From assembly GCA_029260345.1 (NCBI GenBank), contig JAJDDK010000007.1, positions 1 to 64,000 of the forward strand: a DNA stretch of 64,000 nucleotides. The letters run 5' to 3'. The translations under genes were made by a program, and so were the position numbers. The notes beneath the pieces are model-generated. The model had not been told where the DNA came from, made no database searches, and saw nothing but the letters and a program-made list of their open reading frames with translations. Of the stretch, positions 17,180 to 25,334 are shown one piece after another. The DNA comes from Phycisphaerales bacterium (GTDB lineage Bacteria; Planctomycetota; Phycisphaerae; Phycisphaerales; UBA1924). The first letter of the stretch is position 1. Every line of letters begins with the position of its first letter.

Positions 17180-17752
17180 GCTGGGCGGCCGTGTCAAGCG
17201 TTTTGTTGAGTCGAAATATGCGCGTTAAAGCGAATGGCTGGCGCGACTGTCTGTGGAGGGCGCGCACGCGAAGACGTTCTTCCATCACGCGCATACGCTC
17301 GCGTGTTTCGCAGGATTGGCGTGTTTCGCATCTTTCGTGTTCTTGGTGCTCATCATCTTCTTTGCACGATTCGCGTAGTTCGCATCACTCTTGCGATTCG
17401 TGTTCTTCGCACGTTTCGCATTCATCGTGCGCGCAAAAACAACCAACAGTTCAATGTCAACACCATCTTGATTTCAGCGATGCGCGCGTCCTACATTCGA
17501 CCGAAGCTCCGCTTCGGAGAGACGTCTGACACTTTTCTGCTGACTGTTTTTGAATCTGAATGCTCCGGTACGAAGTGAGGATCGTTTCCGAATTGGAGCA
17601 ATCAACATGGTGCTGATGAGGAGGATTCAATTGTCAACGGCAGTGGTCATACAGAGGTGTGACGTTGACAGAAGTGTCAACGGCCGCGTCAACTTCAACG
17701 AACACAGCGTTGTCAACGCTGTGACTACTTTGCAACTACGAGGATCGACATC
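17180..17752. other. Candidate oriT / relaxase control region
   Basis: A 570-base gene-free stretch before the relaxase. 17281-17432 is packed with direct repeats of TTCGCA and TTCGTG, including GTGTTTCGCA twice (17303-17312 and 17321-17330) and TTCGTGTTCTT twice. A 7-bp hairpin CCGAAGC-TCC-GCTTCGG is at 17501-17517. A perfect 9-bp hairpin CACAGCGTT-GTC-AACGCTGTG is at 17703-17723, 30 bases before the start codon. Several TTGTCAAC/GTTGACA copies lie from 17631 on. Direct repeats plus inverted repeats next to a MobF gene are the usual makeup of a transfer origin; the nick site cannot be placed. Confidence 0.45.
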
Positions 17753-20560
17753 ATGCTCAGGATCACCCCCAGCGTCTCGGCCGAGGCGGCGAAGGACTAC
17801 TTCCGCCTGGCCCTCAGCCGCGGCGAGTACTACACCGAAGCCAAGATTCTGAATCAGGAGATCGTCGGCCGCTGGGGCGGGAAAGCCGCAGGGCGGCTCG
17901 GCCTTGAAGGCCACGTCCAGCAGGCCGCGTTCGACAATCTCTGCGACAACGTCAACCCGACCACCGGCTCGCGGATGACGCCCCGCACGCGGGACGACCG
18001 GCGGGCCGGATACGACCTCAACTTCCACGTGCCCAAATCCGTCAGCCTCATGCTTGAGCTCGGCGGCGACGAACGGATCCGCGAGGCGTTCGTGGAGTCG
18101 GTTCGCGAGACGATGCGGGAACTGGAACGCGACGCTCAGACACGTGTCCGCAAGAACAAGGCCAACGACACGCGGACGACTGGGGAACTCATCTGGGCGG
18201 AGTTCGAGCACTTCACCGCGAGGCCGGTGGATGGCGTGCCCGATCCGCACCTGCACATGCACGTCTTTGTGACCAACCAGACGTGGGATCCCGAAGAGAA
18301 GCGGTGGAAGGCGTTAGACCTTGGTGACATCAATCGGGACGCCCCTTACCACCAGGCCGCCTTTCACGCTCGACTTGCCGAGAAACTCGTCAACCTCGGC
18401 TATGGCGTCGAACGCCGCGGTGAATGGTGGGAGATTGAGGGCGTCGATCCCTCCCTGATCGGCCTCTTCAGCCGCCGGACGGAGGAGATTGAGGCTCTGG
18501 CCAAGGAGCGCGGCATCGAGGACGCCGCGACCAAGGCCGCACTCGGGGCCAAGACGCGGGCCAGCAAGATCGCCGTCGCTTCGATGATCGAATTGCGACG
18601 TGAGTGGCTTGGACGCATGAGCGATTCGCAACGCGACGCGATCAAGGCGATCCGCGTGAAGGCGGACCGGACCCGCCAACGCATCATCGCAAAGTGCGAA
18701 CGCACGCTTGATGCGTGCCTTCAGCACGCTTCAGAGCGATTGTTTGAGAAAGCCTCCGTCGTCCCCGACAAGCGACTGCTCGCGGCGGCGTTGCAGCACG
18801 GTGTTGGCCGGATCACGGTCGAATCAATCAAACAAAGGTTGTCAACCCATCTCGATCGCCGCACGTTTCTCCATGCAATGCACGAGCGGCAGCGGATGGT
18901 CACGACGCCAAAAGTGCTCGAAGAAGAGCAGAAGATGCTGTCAACGGTCCGCGAAGGCCGCGGGCAGCACTCCCCATTGAAGCCCGGGCACGCGATCAAT
19001 GACGCGGCGTTGTCAAGGGAGCAGCGGAACGCCGTGCGACATGTGCTGGAATCCACGGACTCTGTGATGCTCGTTCGCGGACGTGCGGGCGTCGGCAAGA
19101 CGCGACTCATGAAGGAGGTCGTTGAGGCGATTCAACGATCCGGCCGTCATGTCGCCGTCGCCGCTCCGACCGCGATGGCGACGCACGACGTGCTTCGAAA
19201 GGAAGGGTTCTCCCACGCTCAAACGGTTGCCCGTCTGCTCAAAGACGCGGACCTTCAGAAAAAGCTCAAGGGCGGCGTGCTGTGGGTGGATGAGGCTGGG
19301 CTTTTGAGCGTCCCCGACCTCCAGAAGCTCATAAAGCTCAGCGAAAAGTCGAAGTGCCGCTTGCTGCTCACCGGCGACACGCGTCAGCATCGCTCGGTGA
19401 TCCGCGGCGACGCGTTGCGACTTCTGGAGACCGAATCCGGATTGAAGGCCGCCGAGTTGTCAACGGTGCGGCGCCAGGAGAGAGGCTTGTACCGCGAGGC
19501 CGCGGAGGCATTAGCGAAGGGCGACTTGTCAACGGGTGTCAACAGGCTCGACGCGATGGGCGCCATCAAAGAGACAAGACGCGAGGCGTTGACAAAGACG
19601 GTCGCCGATGAATATTGCCGCTCAGTCAACGCTGGACGCTCGACACTGATCGTGTCACCGACGCACGCTGAAGGACGGAAAGTCACGGAGGCGGTGCGAA
19701 GGGAGCTCCGCAAGCAAGGGCTGATCGGCACGACGGAACACACGATCGAGCAGTTGCGAAGCCGGCATCTCGCGAAAGCGGAGCGAGCCGATCCCGCACG
19801 CCATCGCGTGGGCGATGTGATCGTCTTCCATCAGAACGTGCCCGGGTTCAGGAAGAGTGAACGGGCCGCCGTTGTCAACGCGAAGGACGGAATTGTCAAC
19901 ATCAGGCGTCAAGGCGAATACGTTGACAAAACGTTGCCGCTCAATCGAGCGAACCACTTCGAGGTCTTTGAGAAGCACTTGCTGAATGTCGCCGTCGGCG
20001 ATGTGGTCCGTATCACTCGCAATGGCCGCACGGTTGACAAGCGGCACTCATTGAACAACGGCGCCCTGTATCCGGTGTCATCAATCGGGAACGACGGCTC
20101 GCTCACCTTCGCTAATGGGTGGCGAACCACGTCCGACTTCGGACATTTCACGCATGGGTATTGCGTGACCAGCGACGCGGCGCAGGGACGCACCGTTGAC
20201 AACGTGATCCTCTCCCAGTCGTCACTCTCCAACTTCGCGGGCTCCCTGCAGCAGTGGTACACGTCGATCACACGCGGCCGCAAGTCGGCGACCATCATCA
20301 CTGACGACCGTGAGCGATTGCTGAAAGCCATCGAACGCGACGCCTCGCGGATGTCGGCGACGGAAATGATGCGAGCAGCAATGACGCCGTCTAAGCAACG
20401 CGGGCTTCTCAACCGCGGAGCCATCGGACGATGGCTGGGACGCAAGCACGATGAACGAATGCGAACAGCGGACCGCGAAGAATGCGACCGCACGCGTGAG
20501 CATCGGAAGGACGAACGCGATCGCGGACTTGATCGGGAGGAGCGACATCGTGAGCGGTGA
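17753..20560 (+). CDS. MobF (TrwC/TraI-type) relaxase-helicase
   Basis: 935 residues from ATG 17753. The relaxase domain (1 to about 290) has paired tyrosines in SRGEYYTEAK, YDLNFHVPKSVSLM, and the three-histidine metal site DPHLHMHVFVTN (H166, H168, H170). A RecD-like SF1 helicase follows: Walker A VRGRAGVGKTRLM near 444, Walker B GVLWVDEAG near 508, and C-terminal YCVTSDAAQGRTVDN and YTSITRGRKSA motifs. It nicks and unwinds one DNA strand for conjugative transfer. The canonical first catalytic Tyr near residue 16-18 is probably replaced by Y27/Y28. The gene carries nine exact TTGTCAAC/GTTGACAA copies (see findings). Confidence 0.92.
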   Translation: MLRITPSVSAEAAKDYFRLALSRGEYYTEAKILNQEIVGRWGGKAAGRLGLEGHVQQAAFDNLCDNVNPTTGSRMTPRTRDDRRAGYDLNFHVPKSVSLMLELGGDERIREAFVESVRETMRELERDAQTRVRKNKANDTRTTGELIWAEFEHFTARPVDGVPDPHLHMHVFVTNQTWDPEEKRWKALDLGDINRDAPYHQAAFHARLAEKLVNLGYGVERRGEWWEIEGVDPSLIGLFSRRTEEIEALAKERGIEDAATKAALGAKTRASKIAVASMIELRREWLGRMSDSQRDAIKAIRVKADRTRQRIIAKCERTLDACLQHASERLFEKASVVPDKRLLAAALQHGVGRITVESIKQRLSTHLDRRTFLHAMHERQRMVTTPKVLEEEQKMLSTVREGRGQHSPLKPGHAINDAALSREQRNAVRHVLESTDSVMLVRGRAGVGKTRLMKEVVEAIQRSGRHVAVAAPTAMATHDVLRKEGFSHAQTVARLLKDADLQKKLKGGVLWVDEAGLLSVPDLQKLIKLSEKSKCRLLLTGDTRQHRSVIRGDALRLLETESGLKAAELSTVRRQERGLYREAAEALAKGDLSTGVNRLDAMGAIKETRREALTKTVADEYCRSVNAGRSTLIVSPTHAEGRKVTEAVRRELRKQGLIGTTEHTIEQLRSRHLAKAERADPARHRVGDVIVFHQNVPGFRKSERAAVVNAKDGIVNIRRQGEYVDKTLPLNRANHFEVFEKHLLNVAVGDVVRITRNGRTVDKRHSLNNGALYPVSSIGNDGSLTFANGWRTTSDFGHFTHGYCVTSDAAQGRTVDNVILSQSSLSNFAGSLQQWYTSITRGRKSATIITDDRERLLKAIERDASRMSATEMMRAAMTPSKQRGLLNRGAIGRWLGRKHDERMRTADREECDRTREHRKDERDRGLDREERHRER

Positions 20561-20936
20561 GCCATTCCTTGATCAATACTTCAATGAATCACCGTTGGAG
20601 CGGCGCAGCCGCGACGATGCGTCGACAGCGAAGCGTTCGGGCGTGGCCGAAGGCTACGTCGCCGCGATCGACCTGCATTTGGCCGACGGCTCACGTGTGG
20701 CGTTGCCGTACGCGACGTTGTTGCGAACGACCTTCGATTCCTCAAAGGGCGTCACATTGGAGTATTCGACCGACACGGTGACAATCACGGGATATCGGTT
20801 GGAGTCGATTTACAAAGCCATCGCCCACCATCGCCTTGCCGAGTTGAAGGCGGCGGGCGAGACCGAAGCGATGTTCTCGAAAAAAGACGGCGGGCCGGTG
20901 GTGACGGCGATTCGTCGTCGGCCCGCCGATGAGTGA
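20550..20936 (+). CDS. Hypothetical protein coupled to the relaxase
   Basis: 128 residues from GTG 20550, preceded by GGAGGAG eight bases upstream and overlapping the relaxase stop by 11 bases, so translation is probably coupled. The protein has an N-terminal polar part (FLDQYFNESPLERRSRDD), then a beta-rich block AIDLHLADGSRVALPYATL and VTLEYSTDTVTITGYRLE, then a helix IYKAIAHHRLAELK. I know no family. Its coupling to the relaxase suggests an accessory role in mobilisation. Confidence 0.65.
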   Translation: MSGEPFLDQYFNESPLERRSRDDASTAKRSGVAEGYVAAIDLHLADGSRVALPYATLLRTTFDSSKGVTLEYSTDTVTITGYRLESIYKAIAHHRLAELKAAGETEAMFSKKDGGPVVTAIRRRPADE

Positions 20937-20951
20937 GAGAGCGATGACTGT

Positions 20952-21404
20952 TCAATAGAGGCCCTCGGCGTGTCGAACGTTGAGCACATCGATCAGCTCG
21001 TGGATGATCTCCATCTCGTAGAAATTTCGATCCGGGGCCAGACGCAAGTGAACGAGATGTTCTATGAGCTCGAAGATCCCCTGCACCATCCGGTTCGGGC
21101 CGTCCATCTTCGGCATTGCGTCCTCAAGCAGTGACGGAGCCCACGACGCGAAGACGACGTCGAATCCGCATGGATCGCCTTCGATGTGGTGCGGATCAGG
21201 TGAGGTGTCGCAGTGGCCTACGGGGAACCATGCCGAGCGGTCCTTCCTCGACGGAATGGAATCGATCCGCACAATGATTGTGCGGATGTCGTTCTCGGAG
21301 TTGTGCAAGTGGAGGCTGAGGGAGCACTCCTTCCACCGGAGGCGGCAGATAAACTCGACCGGGATCGGGCCGAGCGACTGGATTGTCGTAGTTTGATCAT
21401 TCAT
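20952..21404 (-). CDS. Hypothetical protein
   Basis: 150 residues from ATG 21404 with AAAAGGAA about ten bases upstream. Soluble, mixed alpha/beta, with several His and Cys. It is convergent to the relaxase pair (16-base gap) and the last of a set of leftward small genes. No recognisable domain. Confidence 0.55.
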   Translation of the reverse strand: MNDQTTTIQSLGPIPVEFICRLRWKECSLSLHLHNSENDIRTIIVRIDSIPSRKDRSAWFPVGHCDTSPDPHHIEGDPCGFDVVFASWAPSLLEDAMPKMDGPNRMVQGIFELIEHLVHLRLAPDRNFYEMEIIHELIDVLNVRHAEGLY

Positions 21405-21504
21405 GTTGTAGTTCCTTTTGTAGTCGTGGTTTAATCAAAGACTGTTCGGAATAGGCGGCGTGAGACGGATTGCTCCATCGCCTCGCCAGGAGCGATTGAC
21501 GCGT

Positions 21505-21831
21505 CTAAGTCAACCACTCCACCGAGTCGCCCATGAACCACTCGGCGAGTTGATCATTTTGAACGTCGTCGGTGCCAACGCACACGTGAACGATGTAGCC
21601 GACAACGCTTATCGTCTGTCGGAGCAACCAGAGCTCCGTGTCGTCAAACGTGGGGCCGGTGTCGAGCCCCTTTCGCGTACGAGCGATCGTGTAGGACCGC
21701 ACCGCCTCATCGCCCTCTTCACGTCGCGTGGCCCGGACATACACATCGTCAATCCGGAAATCACCGAGAAGATTCTTTGGCATGGTGGCGATGTAGTCCG
21801 CCAAAGTCGAGTTTGTGAGTGTGTTGGTCAT
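21505..21831 (-). CDS. Hypothetical protein
   Basis: 108 residues from ATG 21831, with GAAAGGAGT nine bases upstream. Sequence includes LADYIATMPKNLLGDFRIDD and a hydrophobic ISVVGYIVHVCVG strand. Part of the leftward small-gene series 22402 to 20952. I do not recognise it. Confidence 0.55.
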   Translation of the reverse strand: MTNTLTNSTLADYIATMPKNLLGDFRIDDVYVRATRREEGDEAVRSYTIARTRKGLDTGPTFDDTELWLLRQTISVVGYIVHVCVGTDDVQNDQLAEWFMGDSVEWLT

Positions 21832-21917
21832 TGCAATACTCCTTTCAGTTCATTAATGAATTTCATTGGGAACGACTCCGCTGATGGACGGCGACGCGAC
21901 GCCGCCGTCCACTTGTG

Positions 21918-22121
21918 TCAGCGATTCACGACCGCGTCGGTCTGTGCGTTTTGAAGAGCTGGGATGAGCCACCACAGGTCCGCCGCATCGACGAGCATCT
22001 GCGTGCTCCACTCCCCTTCTTCGTTTACACGATCAACACGAACGCATGTCCGCTCGCGATCCGCGAGCTTGACCCGCCGCACGTGGGTGCGGAACGGGCC
22101 GAAGCTGGAGTTCGGCGTCAT
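21918..22121 (-). CDS. Small hypothetical protein
   Basis: 67 residues from ATG 22121, overlapping the preceding stop as ATGA. The sequence FRTHVRRVKLADRERTCVRV then DLWWLIPALQNAQTDA suggests a small beta-sheet followed by a helix. The same gene pair arrangement (IWRN-family protein, then a small protein) recurs at 24994-24417. Function unknown. Confidence 0.55.
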   Translation of the reverse strand: MTPNSSFGPFRTHVRRVKLADRERTCVRVDRVNEEGEWSTQMLVDAADLWWLIPALQNAQTDAVVNR

Positions 22122-22402
22122 GACGCCGCCTCCCGAGCCGCTTTGCGTTCCTCGGCCTGAAGCTCAAGGATTCGCGTATGGGCCATGTCCAAGGCCTTGG
22201 ACGCGATCGGCAACTCATCGCGATTGAACGAGTCGGTCGAACGCCACTCGCCTTCGCCATTCTTGAAGCGCTTCTCGACAGTCGCGTTGTAACGAGCACG
22301 CCCTTCAGGATCGACGTTTCGCCAAATAGCCGCTTGAACGACGCCGAGGTTGACACGATCCGCGGGCTGCGGACTGGATAGTTGAGTTGGTGAAGTGCTC
22401 AT
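22118..22402 (-). CDS. IWRN-motif small protein, paralogue of 24698-24994
   Basis: 94 residues from ATG 22402; AAAGGAGT lies about ten bases upstream. The core is LGVVQAAIWRNVDPEGRARY then a beta hairpin with KRFKNGEGEWRSTDSFNRDE and a helix ALDMAHTRILELQ. The gene at 24698-24994 shares this order and most residues (VQAAIWRN, SFNRDELP, DMAHTRI). I recall unnamed planctomycete proteins of this kind (GRV.AAIW.N..GR.Y) in mobile regions. The fold looks like a small OB or beta-barrel, but any nucleic-acid role is inference. Coupled to the next gene by ATGA. Confidence 0.65.
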   Translation of the reverse strand: MSTSPTQLSSPQPADRVNLGVVQAAIWRNVDPEGRARYNATVEKRFKNGEGEWRSTDSFNRDELPIASKALDMAHTRILELQAEERKAAREAAS

Positions 22403-22590
22403 GATGTGTACTCCTTTCGTTGAGTTGGTTAAATATGAGCGGTGGCCCGCTAGGGGCGGGACATACCGCTCATGGCGGTCTCTTCACCGCCCCCAAGCCG
22501 AAGGTGTCACCCAGAGGGCCGCAACGCAGTGGAGGAGACTGCGCAGCAGGCTTGACGCCAAAGGCGGGGGCGGTACTACTTCTTCCCGAT
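22403..22590 (-). promoter_or_regulatory. Structured leader before the IWRN-family gene
   Basis: On the reverse strand this stretch can fold strongly: ACCGCCCCC (22566-22574 reversed) pairs with GGGGGCGGT (22486-22494 reversed) around about 70 bases with further hairpins. A second stem-loop GAGCGGT...ACCGCTC (22437-22471) with inner CCCGC/GCGGG follows and ends 35 bases before the start codon. The sequence differs from the leader copies at 25002 and 32274, but position and the final CAACGAAAGGAGT are the same. 22600-23094 contains only short doubtful frames. Confidence 0.45.
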
Positions 22591-23094
22591 CGCAGTGACT
22601 CGAATCTGAAAGTGAAGAATGAGTCGGGATCAACCCGCCCGGCGATTCAAGTGCAAAAACGTCAATGAAGTTCAATCCGCGGCGATGTTGAATACATTTG
22701 CAAGCATGGACGCATGACGAGCCGTTCGACCACTCCGTAATTCATCCGAATCAACAACCTGATCACGACCCGTTTTCAAAATCGGTGGCTTGGCCATGTT
22801 GGAATGCGATCTTGTTGCGGCGACGTGCCAACCGCGAGTGCGAAGCTTCATCGCGGAACATGACGCACCATTCTGCTTAGACTCAATGCACTCGCAACGC
22901 CTTGCAATCACGATGATCTGTTTGAGCGGCCTTGGCGCCCACGCCAGTTCTCACCCCTCATGATCGCACCCTTCCGCGCAGCCAATGCGGAAGGGGAGCC
23001 CCCTCCCCCGACATTCCGGTGTCCGATCGCCGTCACAAAAACACTTGACGAACCGGATTCGTTTGTGCGACACCTTGCACGAGTAATGACAGAG

Positions 23095-23208
23095 GGGCGT
23101 AGTAACCCCACGAGCACCTGGCCTTGTTTGCGGCCGGGTTGCGGCGCCATGTCCAGGGCGAAAGCCTAAAAGCGTTGCGCCCTTCGTGTTCGTGGGGTTA
23201 CTACGCCC
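23095..23208 (+). repeat. Large inverted repeat / structured RNA candidate
   Basis: A 23-base arm at 23095-23117 (GGGCGTAGTAACCCCACGAG, then CAC) pairs with 23186-23208 with a single variation that is a G-U pair on the + strand. The 68-base interior has further hairpins, including GGGCG...CGCCC and GGCC...GGCC. It ends 20 bases before the ATG of the XRE gene at 23229, so it would be the end of that gene's 5' leader. No target-site duplication is visible, so a MITE is less likely than a folded RNA. Confidence 0.6.
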
Positions 23209-23228
23209 GGCCACCAGGGAGGATCGCC

Positions 23229-23471
23229 ATGCGATCTGCAAGGACACGAAGGCGTGAAGTACGCCGCATCGAACTCGCCATCGCCGCGAGGCTTCGTCGG
23301 CGGCGCGCCGAGCTCGGTCTCACCGAACATCAAGTCGCCGAGGTGCTCGGCATGACGGTGACGCAATTCGGCAAATATGAATCCGGCGAGACCCGCATCC
23401 CGGCGAGCTGGTTGTGCCTGGCCGCAAGACAGCTCTTGGTCAGGACTGACTGGTTCTTCGACGGTTTGTAA
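23229..23471 (+). CDS. XRE-family HTH regulator
   Basis: 80 residues from ATG 23229 with AGGGAGGA six bases upstream; this start is preferred over the longer frame, which runs through the inverted repeat. The HTH is LRRRRAELGLTEHQVAEVLG then MTVTQFGKYESGETRIPA, with a C-terminal helix ending TDWFFDGL, a typical Cro/C1 layout. The strong hairpin just upstream may control it. Confidence 0.75.
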   Translation: MRSARTRRREVRRIELAIAARLRRRRAELGLTEHQVAEVLGMTVTQFGKYESGETRIPASWLCLAARQLLVRTDWFFDGL

Positions 23472-23528
23472 ACGAGCAATCGAACGTCGTCATGACGTCG
23501 CACATATTCGCAAATGAACAATCGAGCC

Positions 23529-23972
23529 CTAGTCGGCCTTGCTGTACGTCCCCCGCCCCACTTTGGCCGCGAGCCCTTCACGAATCAGCTTCGGCAGCAC
23601 TGAGACCGAAATCGTCGGTTTGCCAGCGCCGGTGTAGCTCGACAGATCATCAAGTGACCACTCACCGCCTTCGGCGAGCGCTTTTAAGACGAGGTCGCCG
23701 TGACTGCCTTCGCGCGGTCGGTACTGGCCGTTTAGGGACGCCTTCGATGATTTGCGCACAGAAGCGGACTTTGGCCTCTTCCCGCCCCCACGAACGGCGG
23801 CGATCCGCGCTTCAAGCTCGGCCCGCTCCATTTCGAGGGCGGCAAGCTCCTGCTCACGGCGCTTGGCGATCTCTTTCTCAAGCTGCGCCAGCGAGGCGTC
23901 TTTGAGGAGCGTCCCGCGACGCGCTGTCGATGAATGAGCTTTCTTCTTCCGCGTCGAACGTTTCTTACCCAT
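23529..23972 (-). CDS. Coiled-coil plus winged-helix protein, paralogue of 10755-11198
   Basis: 147 residues from ATG 23972 (ATG 24002 would add ten residues and has a closer context to GGAG; the start is uncertain). A Lys/Arg-rich N-terminus is followed by LAQLEKEIAKRREQELAALE, a clear coiled coil, and the C-terminal domain GSHGDLVLKALAEGGEWSLD then YTGAGKPTISVSVLPKLIRE. The C-terminal domain is nearly the same as in the copy 12.5 kb to the left. A DNA-binding, H-NS-like or regulator role is likely from layout but not shown. Convergent with the XRE gene. Confidence 0.65.
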   Translation of the reverse strand: MGKKRSTRKKKAHSSTARRGTLLKDASLAQLEKEIAKRREQELAALEMERAELEARIAAVRGGGKRPKSASVRKSSKASLNGQYRPREGSHGDLVLKALAEGGEWSLDDLSSYTGAGKPTISVSVLPKLIREGLAAKVGRGTYSKAD

Positions 23973-24078
23973 ATCTGTGCAAATCTCCATATGCATCCAC
24001 ATTAGTGTGCGAAGTACAAACGTATCAACTTAGAGCTCGATCCGCGAATGAATAAGAATGCGGGTCGCCACTCGCGGA

Positions 24079-24420
24079 TCATCGTTCTCGACTGTGTCTC
24101 TGAGGCGGCGCCCGCCCCCGTTCGATCGACTGTCTGACTTTGCTCAGCGGCGCCGGCTCGAAATGCCGATCCCGCTCAATCTTCAATCCTCCCGGCCCGC
24201 GGATGGACTCAAGCTCACTGAGACTGAAGTAGCCCATCTCGAGCTCATGGCCATCAACCAGACCGAAGAACACATCCTCACCGTCAAATTCAATCGCATA
24301 CCAGGTCCAGTTGGTCCAGGGCGTGAAGAACTTGGCCTGCACGGTGGGGTCCGTCTTCTCCTCGGTGGCGTACAGCAAGGGAAGGCGGCGGCGCAGCTCC
24401 GCCGTCAGAAGGGCGCTCAC
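24079..24420 (-). CDS. DUF2958 domain protein
   Basis: 113 residues from ATG 24420, overlapping the previous stop (ATGA). It matches the DUF2958 pattern known from plasmids and mobile islands: LRRRLPLLYATEEKTDP, VQAKFFTPWTNWTWYAIEFD, FFGLVDGHELEMGYFSLSE and a final ERDRHFEPAPLSKV. The family is small and soluble, without known function, and usually sits near ArdC and relaxase genes, as here. Last gene of the coupled operon 24994-24079. An inverted repeat GATCCGCGA...TCGCGGATC (24039-24080) at its stop may end the transcript. Confidence 0.85.
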   Translation of the reverse strand: MSALLTAELRRRLPLLYATEEKTDPTVQAKFFTPWTNWTWYAIEFDGEDVFFGLVDGHELEMGYFSLSELESIRGPGGLKIERDRHFEPAPLSKVRQSIERGRAPPQRHSRER

Positions 24421-24701
24421 ACGCCCTCCAGCGGAAATCCGCGAACCCGCCGCGCCAACTCCATGAGATTGGACCGGCCGGCGACATAGCTCAGAATCGT
24501 CTGCGCGGCTTGCAAGGCGCGCGTCACGTCTTCGAGTTCATCCTCTTCGAATTCAAGGCACGGAGCGTCGTTATCAACACCGATGGCGATGGCCACCGTG
24601 TACCGGTGCACATCCTCGGCCTCACGCACGAGGATCCGCGCCACGGCGTGGCCGAGACGGAACGTCTCGACCACGCGCGGAGTGTGAGCAACGTTGCTCA
24701 T
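24417..24701 (-). CDS. Small hypothetical protein in DUF2958 operon
   Basis: 94 residues from ATG 24701, coupled by ATGA overlaps on both sides. The sequence has a beta-rich first half (ETFRLGHAVARILVREAED, VAIAIGVDNDAPCLEFEEDE) and a helical second half (VTRALQAAQTILSYVAG). It sits where 21918-22121 sits after the other IWRN gene. No recognised family. Confidence 0.6.
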   Translation of the reverse strand: MSNVAHTPRVVETFRLGHAVARILVREAEDVHRYTVAIAIGVDNDAPCLEFEEDELEDVTRALQAAQTILSYVAGRSNLMELARRVRGFPLEGV

Positions 24702-24994
24702 CGGCTTTTGGCCTTGGACTTGGCGGCGCCGTTGGATGCCGCCTGCTCGCGATCAATGGCTTGCAGCTCGAAGATGCGAGTGTGAGCCATGTCGAAGGCT
24801 TTGGCCGCAGTTGGCAATTCATCGCGATTGAACGATGTGGTCGATTGCCAGTCGCCGTTCGCGTCTTTGTAGCGCTTTTTAAGCGTGGCGCTGTAGCGGA
24901 TGCGTCCTTCGGAATCGGCGTTGCGCCAGATGGCGGCCTGCACCGATCCAAGGCGGACATGGTCCGCGGGAGGGTTGGAGGTTGAAGTGGTCAT
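24698..24994 (-). CDS. IWRN-motif small protein, paralogue of 22118-22402
   Basis: 98 residues from ATG 24994, first gene of a three-gene coupled operon. The core VRLGSVQAAIWRNADSEGRI, KKRYKDANGDWQSTTSFNRD and FDMAHTRIFELQ are shared with the other copy; the Lys/Ala-rich C-terminus differs. The structured leader at 25002-25215 lies directly upstream with GAAAGGAGT as ribosome site. Function unknown; a nucleic-acid-binding role is only a guess. Confidence 0.65.
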   Translation of the reverse strand: MTTSTSNPPADHVRLGSVQAAIWRNADSEGRIRYSATLKKRYKDANGDWQSTTSFNRDELPTAAKAFDMAHTRIFELQAIDREQAASNGAAKSKAKSR

Positions 24995-25001
24995 CGTTTG
25001 G

Positions 25002-25215
25002 ACTCCTTTCGTCGTCGTTGGTTGAACATGGACCCGTTTCGTTGGCGCGCGCAGGACGGGTCAAGCGAGAAGCCGCCCGAGCGCAGCCGGGGCATCGGCT
25101 GCACAAGGCGCACGCCGCGGAAGCCGACGGCCGCTTGATCCCGGCCGAGCAGCGACGGCAGGGTCCGGGAATGTTCAACCACGTTTCGGCGGTGGAGTCC
25201 AGAGTGCGTTGACAA
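25002..25215. repeat. Structured leader element, copy 1
   Basis: About 210 bases homologous to 32274-32482. TGGTTGAACAT (25019-25029) pairs perfectly with ATGTTCAACCA (25171-25181), closing a domain with hairpins GACCCGT/ACGGGTC (25031-25062), GCAGCCG/CGGCTGC and GGCCG/CGGCC. The end away from the gene carries the shared block GGAGTCCAGA-TGCGTTGACA, which reads TGTCAACGCA...GGACTCC toward the gene. Both copies end at the ribosome site of a leftward gene, so this is probably a promoter-leader unit. It may act as an RNA switch, an autoregulatory RNA target or a transferred control cassette. The remaining 25216-25334 shows nothing. Confidence 0.6.
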
Positions 25216-25334
25216 CCAAATACCTGAAGCCCGCAGAAGCATCTTCGGCTCCATGCAACAGGCTCCCTCCGCAACCAGAATCCATTAGATTGACTTGTCA
25301 CTGTCAATACCTGCGACTTTAGGGAGACCCCAGG

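Noticed and set aside
17281-17432. CRISPR-like array before the relaxase
   Set aside because: The repeats are short (6-11 bases), imperfect and irregularly spaced, and no cas gene is present.
22672-22911. 79-codon leftward frame
   Set aside because: No ribosome site, composition like random DNA, and no link to the neighbouring coupled operons.
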